In this document: piece by piece, positions 58,537 through 64,000 of the stretch
How positions within the stretch are numbered: position 1 is the stretch's first letter
How the letters are laid out: the number at the start of each line of letters is the position of its first letter
Origin: Burkholderiaceae bacterium
GTDB taxonomy: Bacteria > Pseudomonadota > Gammaproteobacteria > Burkholderiales > Burkholderiaceae_C
NCBI GenBank assembly: GCA_004323695.1
Contig: SCRU01000059.1
Coordinates: forward strand, 62,001-126,000
Length of the DNA stretch: 64,000 nt
Direction: 5' to 3'
Translations under genes and position numbers: made by a program
Notes under the pieces: model-generated
What the model saw: the letters and a program-made list of their open reading frames with translations, nothing else
Database searches by the model: none
Told to the model about the DNA's origin: nothing

Positions 58537-59867
58537 CAGAAACAGCAAGCCACACCCTCGAACGAGTTGAGGCCGCATCAAGCCGGCTGGACGTCTACGT
58601 CGGCCCGCGCAAGGTGGGGCTGCTTGAGCGCCACGGAGTGACCGGCAGCATATTTGCCTACCTGCCGGAGGCCGGCCCCGGAGACTTTGCGTCGCTTCTG
58701 ATGCCGGTCACTCGCGAGAGCTACTCGGACAGCCGTGGTCTGATCGCCGTTTTCCAGCAAAACCTCCCCGAAGGCTTCATGCGGCGCAAGATGGTTGAGC
58801 GTTTTGGAAAGGTGCTGGCCACAGACGATTTCATGCTTCTGGCGCTGACAGGTTCAGATACGATCGGCCGCGTCCGGGTTGTTCCCAGCGGGTTCCAGGT
58901 CGACTGGCACAAGCCTCTGCATGTCGAGTTGAAGAAGCTCATGGATGACAACCAGGCGGGCGCTCTCTTCCAGGATCTCCTCTCGCAATACATCGGGCAG
59001 GGAGTTTCCGGGGCGCTGCCCAAGGTTCTGGCCAGCCCCCGGGAGCGGGCCACCATCCATGACGACCAGTGGATCCTGAAGTACGCCGGGGACGACACCC
59101 CCTCCCTGGCAGTCAACGAATACTTCACGATGCGCGCGGCAGGCCTTGCCGGCATGTCTACTCCTCTGTGCAAACTGTCCGAGGACGGACGTGTTTTTGG
59201 GATTCAGCGCTTTGACACCGACGAGAAGGGCTCGATGGTCGGGATGGAGGACTTCTGTTCATTGCTCGCTCTATCGCCCGAGCTCAAATACCGCGGCACG
59301 CTCGAGCGGGTCTTCAAGGCGATCGATGCCTTTACCATCGGCCCGCAGCGAGTTCGCGCCAAGGAGGAGATGGTCAACTCGCAGATTTTCGCGATGGCGT
59401 CGCGCAACACGGACGCGCACCTGAAGAACTTCGGCTTGTGCTACACCGGCATCCAGGACGTGCGGCTGGCGCCCATCTATGACATGGTCACCACGATGGC
59501 CTACCCGCAGTACCGCAGCGATGTCCAGGCTATGTCCATCGGTGGCAAGAAGCTCACTGGCATCGACAAGACGTTTTTGCGCTTTGCTCAAGAACGCGCA
59601 GGGCTTTCGCAGCGTGCGATCAAGGAAATGGCCCAGCGCAGCGCGGCTGCCCTGGAGCAGGTCTGTGGCGAGCTCAGTGACTATGGCGCCGAACACCCGA
59701 GGCATGCGGCCGTTTGCGCGGAAATGGCCAAACAGTGGGAGATTGGCATCAGGATGTTGGACTCTTACGCCGGGCGCGCGGCTCCGAAACCTGCCCAGGA
59801 TTCGAATTCAAAGCTCGCAGAGCTGGAGGTTGCGGATCAAGATGGTGGTGGTCACCCCAGTTGTTGA
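58533..59867 (+). CDS. hipA: HipA-like kinase toxin
   Basis: This encodes 444 residues; the ATG overlaps hipB (ATGA). It is a full-length HipA-type Ser/Thr kinase: N-terminal DVYVGPRKVGLLERHG domain, a GVSGALPKVLAS loop (GxxPK-type ATP contact, about 165), WILKY, IQRFD, the catalytic box RNTDAHLKNFGL (about 291-302) and APIYDMV with the metal-binding Asp. HipA phosphorylates glutamyl-tRNA synthetase or related targets and halts growth; the pair is an addiction and persistence module. Residue details suggest an active kinase. Confidence 0.9.
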   Translation: MTETASHTLERVEAASSRLDVYVGPRKVGLLERHGVTGSIFAYLPEAGPGDFASLLMPVTRESYSDSRGLIAVFQQNLPEGFMRRKMVERFGKVLATDDFMLLALTGSDTIGRVRVVPSGFQVDWHKPLHVELKKLMDDNQAGALFQDLLSQYIGQGVSGALPKVLASPRERATIHDDQWILKYAGDDTPSLAVNEYFTMRAAGLAGMSTPLCKLSEDGRVFGIQRFDTDEKGSMVGMEDFCSLLALSPELKYRGTLERVFKAIDAFTIGPQRVRAKEEMVNSQIFAMASRNTDAHLKNFGLCYTGIQDVRLAPIYDMVTTMAYPQYRSDVQAMSIGGKKLTGIDKTFLRFAQERAGLSQRAIKEMAQRSAAALEQVCGELSDYGAEHPRHAAVCAEMAKQWEIGIRMLDSYAGRAAPKPAQDSNSKLAELEVADQDGGGHPSC

Positions 59868-59925
59868 ATGCGCCGAGGGAGTCTCGAGGTGTCCCGTTCT
59901 TCTTCGCGGAATATTCCATAAAACA

Positions 59926-59962
59926 TTGACGATATTTGGTTCGTGCTGATACTATGGAGCGG
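59926..59962 (+). promoter_or_regulatory. Promoter with recurrent element in its spacer
   Basis: TTGACG (59926-59931) and TACTAT (59950-59955), 18 bases apart, with an extended -10 (TGA before it). The recurrent element TTGGTTCGTGCTGATACTAT (59936-59955) fills the spacer and -10. The next gene starts at 60023. Confidence 0.75.
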
Positions 59963-60022
59963 TGTAAAAGGCCGCCGCTTCGATAACATCGTGGTTGCTC
60001 GCCATTTGCGAAGGGAGCTTCG

Positions 60023-60871
60023 ATGTTTGCCAAACTGTCTGATTTTCTATGGGCTCGCCTGGCCGCCTTCATTGGTGCGCGCCCGGCGCTGGTCGATTCC
60101 CTGATCAATACCGCAAGACGCAACCACTATCTGGACATCAAGGGCCCGGATGGGAGCATCTACATGGAGCGCGACTGGCTGATGCCGCGCTGGATGCTCA
60201 GGCGCGACGAGGACGGTGATCTGCGCCCCCGAGACTGGGTACCTTTCGGTGCCCGAATCCAGCATATATGCCGGCCCGACATGGATCGACACAAGCACGA
60301 TCATCCATGCAACTATCGGACCATTGTTTTGCGCAACTACTACGTTGAGCAGATGCAGGATGGGACCCGGCATCGGCGCAAAGCCGGAGACACGGCGCGC
60401 GCGGCTTGCACCCATTGGCACACCATTGAAACGGTAGGTGCTGGTGGTGTATGGACGCTATTCATCACCGGCCGCAAGAAGCAGGAATGGGGCTTCAATG
60501 TCGATGGCAAGAAGGTGCACTGGAAGGAATACACAAAGGCAGGCGAAGTGCTGCCGGCCGGGCTCAGGCAAAACCCAGAGGTGCGACGTGTCGAATTGGC
60601 GCACACGCACGGTTTCTATGGAGACCAGTCTGTCATTGCGCAAGAGCCCAAGTCGATTGCCGACGTTGCAACGCAGTTTGTGTCCTTCGTCCTTCTGGGC
60701 ATTGCCCTGGCCATGTATCTGCAGGCGCCTTTGTGGGTGATTGTCGTGGGTGCAGGCGCCTCCGGGATTCTTGTTCTGGCTGTGTGCTTTTACTTGCTTC
60801 TCGACTCCATCACGCAAGTAGAAGGGCTCGGTCCGCTTGTTGATGACGAGGAAGGGGCCGAGTCGGCATAA
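60023..60871 (+). CDS. Cupin-fold protein fused to a membrane anchor
   Basis: This encodes 282 residues. Residues about 40-205 match a cupin-type phage/plasmid family: YMERDWLMPRWML, WVPFGARIQHICRPD, DRHKHDHPCNYRTIVLRNYY and WTLFITGRKKQEWGF, with a HxHDH-type metal cluster. The C-terminal 75 residues have two membrane helices (about 217-235 and 240-262), unusual for this family, which would place the cupin at the cytoplasmic face of the membrane. Its enzyme activity is unknown; metal binding is likely. It starts a cluster of coupled genes running to 63115. Confidence 0.75.
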   Translation: MFAKLSDFLWARLAAFIGARPALVDSLINTARRNHYLDIKGPDGSIYMERDWLMPRWMLRRDEDGDLRPRDWVPFGARIQHICRPDMDRHKHDHPCNYRTIVLRNYYVEQMQDGTRHRRKAGDTARAACTHWHTIETVGAGGVWTLFITGRKKQEWGFNVDGKKVHWKEYTKAGEVLPAGLRQNPEVRRVELAHTHGFYGDQSVIAQEPKSIADVATQFVSFVLLGIALAMYLQAPLWVIVVGAGASGILVLAVCFYLLLDSITQVEGLGPLVDDEEGAESA

Positions 60872-60882
60872 AGAGCTTGGCC

Positions 60883-61230
60883 ATGGCTAAAAGGGCGGGT
60901 CTCATGGTTCACCCCGGAACCGGTAAGACAGTTGAGATCTGGTCTGATTTTTCGTGGGCCTGCCTATTTGGTGGCGCATTTTGGTATGCCAATCGGCGCA
61001 TGTGGTTCTGGGCAGTGATCTGCCTGATGGCGAGCATTGCCACTTGGGGCATTGCGTTGGTCTGGTTTTCATTCGCGTGCAACGACCAGCACGTGAAGTG
61101 GCTCGAGGCGCACGGGTACAAGTGGGTCAAGCTGGAGTGGCGAAGCGAGAAGTTTTTTCTCATTCAGGATGAGTTGGACGTGAAGGAGTCACGCATCGTG
61201 AGAGCGGCTGGAAAAAGGAAAACAACATGA
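60883..61230 (+). CDS. Small membrane protein
   Basis: This encodes 115 residues from the ATG at 60883, 11 bases after the cupin gene. Hydrophobic helices lie at about residues 21-38 and 42-66 (FWAVICLMASIATWGIALVW), then a soluble C-terminal part with aromatic and Lys residues. The layout recalls small DUF2628-type membrane proteins. The stop overlaps the next gene (ATGA). It may partner the membrane-bound cupin. Confidence 0.65.
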   Translation: MAKRAGLMVHPGTGKTVEIWSDFSWACLFGGAFWYANRRMWFWAVICLMASIATWGIALVWFSFACNDQHVKWLEAHGYKWVKLEWRSEKFFLIQDELDVKESRIVRAAGKRKTT

Positions 61231-61799
61231 ATCTGGCCTTCAAGGCAATGATGTTCGCGCGCGAGATCCATTCGAATCAGCGTCGAAAATTTACCGGCAA
61301 CCCCTACGCGGATCATCTTGCCGAAGTGGCCGGGATTGTTGCGACCGTGTCGTTTGACGCAGAGGCTGTTGAACCTGAGCATGCCATAGCCGTTGCATGG
61401 TTGCACGACAGCATGGAGGACCAAGCGGTTTCTCAAGAAACGATTCGTAATGAGTTCGGGCCGATGGTTCTATATGGAGTGCAAGCCCTATCCGACCTCG
61501 AGGAGGGAGCGCGCAGCGAGAGAAAAGCCGCGTCACGCGTGCGCCTTGCCGCCGCGCTGCCATGGGTGCAGACCATCAAGTGCGCAGACTTGATCAGCAA
61601 CACCGGAAGCATTGTGGAGCATGACCCGAACTTCGCGGCGATCTACCTTGAAGAGAAGCGGATGCTGCTTGATGTGCTGACACAGGCCGACCCACGTCTG
61701 ATGTCTGTTGCCCGCAATCTGGTCGAGCGTGGGCAAAAGATAATCCAAGGAATGGGAGATGCAGGCGCACCCCAGAGAGCGCCGCATGAGCAGCCCTGA
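61227..61799 (+). CDS. HD-domain hydrolase, SpoT/MESH1-like
   Basis: This encodes 190 residues, starting four bases inside the previous gene. HSNQRRKFTGNPYADHLAEV (about residues 15-34), then WLHDSMED (about 58-65), then KCADLISNT (about 118-126) are the HD-type metal motifs of SpoT-like (p)ppGpp hydrolases and MESH1: H...HD...D. It probably cleaves a nucleotide such as ppGpp or a relative. It is small, lacks synthetase domains and overlaps the DUF4326 gene. Confidence 0.75.
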   Translation: MNLAFKAMMFAREIHSNQRRKFTGNPYADHLAEVAGIVATVSFDAEAVEPEHAIAVAWLHDSMEDQAVSQETIRNEFGPMVLYGVQALSDLEEGARSERKAASRVRLAAALPWVQTIKCADLISNTGSIVEHDPNFAAIYLEEKRMLLDVLTQADPRLMSVARNLVERGQKIIQGMGDAGAPQRAPHEQP

Positions 61800-62061
61800 G
61801 CCGCGGGTGTTCAATAAGCGGGGGCCCGTGCCGGTCGGCGCTGTTTATGTTGGTCGACCAACCAAGTTCGGTAACCCATTCGTTATCGGGCGAGATGGTA
61901 ACCGCGACGAAGTTGTGCGCCGCTTCGAGGAGTGGATCGATACCCAGCCCAATTTGATCGACGCCGCGCGAAGTGAATTACGTGGAAAGAATCTCGTTTG
62001 CTGGTGTGCGCCACTCGCTTGCCATGCCGATGTTCTGCTGATGATTGCAAACGAGAACTGA
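61786..62061 (+). CDS. DUF4326 protein
   Basis: This encodes 91 residues from the ATG at 61786. VYVGRPTKFGNPFVIG and LRGKNLVCWCAPLACHADVLL are the hallmarks of DUF4326 (GRP..GNPF and CWCaP..CHad): a short phage-type domain with conserved Cys and His. Function unknown; it commonly sits in nucleotide-modification or metabolism contexts of phages. The gene overlaps the HD gene by 14 bases and the next by none. Confidence 0.85.
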   Translation: MSSPEPRVFNKRGPVPVGAVYVGRPTKFGNPFVIGRDGNRDEVVRRFEEWIDTQPNLIDAARSELRGKNLVCWCAPLACHADVLLMIANEN

Positions 62062-62062
62062 T

Positions 62063-63115
62063 ATGGGCGCGAACAGTAAAATTGCCTGGACCGATCACAC
62101 CTTCAACCCTTGGTGGGGCTGCCAAAAGATCAGCATCGGTTGCGCCGGCTGCTACGCCGAAGCGCTGGACAAGCGCACTGGCGGCACACATTGGGGTCCG
62201 GGCGCCGAGCGCCGCCGCACCAGCGTAAAAAACTGGAACGAGCCCTTGCGCTGGAACAAGCAGCACGAAGCCTTCTTCGCCCAGCACGGCCGCCGCCAGC
62301 GCGTGTTCTGCGCGAGCATGGCGGACGTGTTCGACAACGAGGTGCCTGTGGAGTGGCGCACGGACCTGTTCCGACTGATCGTGGAAACGCCGAATCTGGA
62401 CTGGCTGTTGCTGACTAAGCGCATCGGCAATGCTCGCTCGATGTCGCAGGTGGCGATGGGCGCCATAGGCTGCATGCACAAACCGCTACCAGAAAACGTC
62501 TGGCTGGGCGCTACCGTGGTCAACCAGGAGGAAGCCGACCGCGATATTCCGAAACTGTTGAACACGCCGGCTGAACTGCGATTCCTGAGTATTGAGCCGC
62601 TTCTTGGGTCAATCGATTTACGTCTTGAATCTCGAAACGACCTTGCGCGTTGGGATGGTTTAGGCCGCGACCTGCCTTTGCGCCGTATCGATTGGGTGAT
62701 CGTCGGTGGCGAAAGCGGCCATAACGCGCGACCGATGCACCCGGACTGGGCGCGTTCGCTACGCGATCAGTGCATGGAATCGAGTGTGCAGTTCCTGTTT
62801 AAGCAGTGGGGCGAGTGGTGGGAGGCTGGAAGCGACGAACGTGACGGGGACGGCAATCACATCGAGGTGGATCCAGACAGCCATGACGGCCGCGAGATGT
62901 GGGATCCGAAGACGGACTGCCTTCTCTCGCTTGACGGGCGTTCCTTCACGCCGCAGACGCTGCCAGACGATACGCCAGCCCGGTTGATGGTCAGGCTCGG
63001 TAAGAAATCAGCAGGAAGGCTGCTTGACGGTCGCGAGTGGAATGAGTTCCCCGAAGATCTTAGCCCAGAGAAAAATCTCAATCAAAAGGGCGACGCCATT
63101 GTCGACCACCCATAA
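62063..63115 (+). CDS. DUF5131 (phage Gp37/Gp68) radical-SAM-like protein
   Basis: This encodes 350 residues from the ATG at 62063, one base after the previous stop. NPWWGCQKISIGCAGCYAEA gives Cys20, Cys27 and Cys30, a cluster-binding arrangement. VFCASMADVFD, DWLLLTKR, NVWLGATV and WVIVGGESGHNARPM follow as in the Gp37/Gp68 family, thought to be related to radical-SAM enzymes. Substrate unknown. It is often encoded by phages and mobile elements. Confidence 0.85.
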   Translation: MGANSKIAWTDHTFNPWWGCQKISIGCAGCYAEALDKRTGGTHWGPGAERRRTSVKNWNEPLRWNKQHEAFFAQHGRRQRVFCASMADVFDNEVPVEWRTDLFRLIVETPNLDWLLLTKRIGNARSMSQVAMGAIGCMHKPLPENVWLGATVVNQEEADRDIPKLLNTPAELRFLSIEPLLGSIDLRLESRNDLARWDGLGRDLPLRRIDWVIVGGESGHNARPMHPDWARSLRDQCMESSVQFLFKQWGEWWEAGSDERDGDGNHIEVDPDSHDGREMWDPKTDCLLSLDGRSFTPQTLPDDTPARLMVRLGKKSAGRLLDGREWNEFPEDLSPEKNLNQKGDAIVDHP

Positions 63116-63127
63116 CACTTCAACACT

Positions 63128-64000
63128 ATGAAAATTTCAAACGCACTTGTCTACCGGATTACCCTGAATCCTTCCTCACACACTTCACAGGCATTCGAAG
63201 AAAGTTTGCAGCGGCAGACATTCATTGAATGCAGCCCCACGCAGCAACTATCTGCGGGATGGGTTCCTCCACGAGGTGAGGCGAACGGGCCGTTGCTCGA
63301 GTCTATCGGCGGCCAGTGGATTGCTCAATTCATGACCGAGACCCGCAGTGTTCCGGCTTCGGCGATGAAACGCGAGGTTGAACTGCGCGCCGCGAAAATT
63401 GAGGAAATGGAAGGCAGAAAACCGGGGAAGAAGGTGCTGCACGAGCTCAAAGAAGAAGCGTTACTGGAACTGTTGCCGAAGGCGTTCCCAAGACAGAGCG
63501 TCGTGAACGTCTGGATTGATCCTCGAAGTGGTTTTCTGGTGCTCGACACTTCGAGTGCGTCTCGTGGCGACGCCGTCGTGACCGCTTTGGCGAATGCTCT
63601 CAGTGGCGTTGTGATCAGCCCCATTCAAACTCAATCGACTCCGGCCGGTGCCATGGCCGCATGGCTCACAAGCCAGGAGCCACCCCAGGGGTTCAGTGTG
63701 GATCGGGAGTGTGTTCTGCGATCGACCGATGAATCCAAAGCGCTTGTTCGGTATGGAAACCATGCCCTGGATATCGAGGAGGTGCGCCAGCATGTGGAGG
63801 CGGGAAAGTTGCCGATTCGATTGGCGCTCACATGGAACGGGCGCGTCTCCTTTCAACTTACGGACCAATTTGTCTTGCGCAGTATTGCATTTTTGGATGT
63901 TGTATTCGAAGAGGGGTCAAAGGACTCGCGCGATGACGCCTTCGATGCCGATGTTGCCATTTCCACGGGTGAACTCAAATCCCTTCTTGGTGGGCTGATC
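63128..64000 (+). CDS. rdgC: RdgC-like recombination-associated protein, 3' end outside the window
   Basis: The ATG at 63128 opens a frame that runs to the right edge (291 codons so far). The sequence follows RdgC throughout: KISNALVYRITLN, SAGWVPPRGE, PGKKVLHELKEEALLELLPK, VNVWIDPRSGFLVLDT, FSVDRECVLRS, LDIEEVRQHVEAGKLPIRLA and DAFDADVAISTGEL. RdgC binds double-stranded DNA as a ring and tempers RecA. On plasmids and phages it may modulate recombination of the element. Normal length for the family is about 300 residues, so little is missing. Confidence 0.9.
   Translation, partial: MKISNALVYRITLNPSSHTSQAFEESLQRQTFIECSPTQQLSAGWVPPRGEANGPLLESIGGQWIAQFMTETRSVPASAMKREVELRAAKIEEMEGRKPGKKVLHELKEEALLELLPKAFPRQSVVNVWIDPRSGFLVLDTSSASRGDAVVTALANALSGVVISPIQTQSTPAGAMAAWLTSQEPPQGFSVDRECVLRSTDESKALVRYGNHALDIEEVRQHVEAGKLPIRLALTWNGRVSFQLTDQFVLRSIAFLDVVFEEGSKDSRDDAFDADVAISTGELKSLLGGLI

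Noticed and set aside
1-64000. Prophage or ICE interpretation
   Set aside because: NinX-like, DUF4326, DUF5131 and YqaJ-type genes are phage-like, but there are no capsid, terminase or tail genes, while Rep, iterons, two par systems and transfer genes point to a plasmid. An integrative element cannot be fully excluded because a recombinase-like gene is present.

Overview
The window looks like the backbone of a large conjugative plasmid, or a plasmid-like integrative element, from a betaproteobacterium. Order Burkholderiales is my best guess, from gene style, roughly 58-60% GC by eye, and protein flavour; this is inference. I see no rRNA, tRNA, CRISPR array or transposase. Plasmid functions dominate: a Rep initiator with 22-bp iterons, ParA/ParB with GTGGAAACCWGGTTTCCAC palindromes, a second ParM-type partition system, a large primase, and an IncI/Dot-Icm-type transfer system (DotD, DotC, DotB and an IcmT-like protein in the order of R64 traH-traI-traJ-traK).

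Layout. 1-10.6 kb (minus strand) is a transfer-type operon with a split topoisomerase III, a TraW/IcmX-like exported protein, a secreted Asn/Thr/Ser-rich protein, bitopic membrane proteins and a bactofilin. 10.7-13.5 kb (plus) holds a Tat-type M15_2 peptidase, an MFS protein and two small genes. 13.5-18.4 kb holds a HerA-like ATPase with a DUF5710 insertion, a HAD protein and a Fic-fold protein. 18.5-28 kb (minus) is a DNA-processing operon: a YqaJ/lambda-exonuclease-like nuclease, an unknown protein, a 1974-residue strawberry-notch helicase with a degenerate methyltransferase region, and an unknown protein with an internal start. 28-35 kb holds an orphan histidine kinase, the dotD-dotC-dotB-icmT block and a polyvalent protein with a zincin motif. 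35-44.5 kb is the partition/replication core. 44.5-51.8 kb holds a small zinc protein, a class II ribonucleotide reductase, a UvrD-like helicase and an unknown protein. 51.8-56.7 kb holds a regulatory region with a candidate antisense RNA, the primase and two small genes. 56.7-64 kb is accessory: a degenerate stretch, HipBA, a cupin-membrane fusion, an HD protein, DUF4326, DUF5131 and the beginning of RdgC.

Two signals run across modules. First, at least eight otherwise unrelated proteins end in a C-terminal Pro-Arg-Gly/Ala tail (seven end PRG or PRA, one ends APR), encoded with different codons each time. Second, a sequence close to TTGGTTCGTAnnGATAnTA recurs at the heads of transcription units, and once inside the primase gene. 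Together they suggest a shared regulon and a shared peptide signal specific to this element. Four strong rho-independent terminators on the minus strand delimit the main transcription units; one of them has no gene upstream and defines the candidate non-coding RNA.
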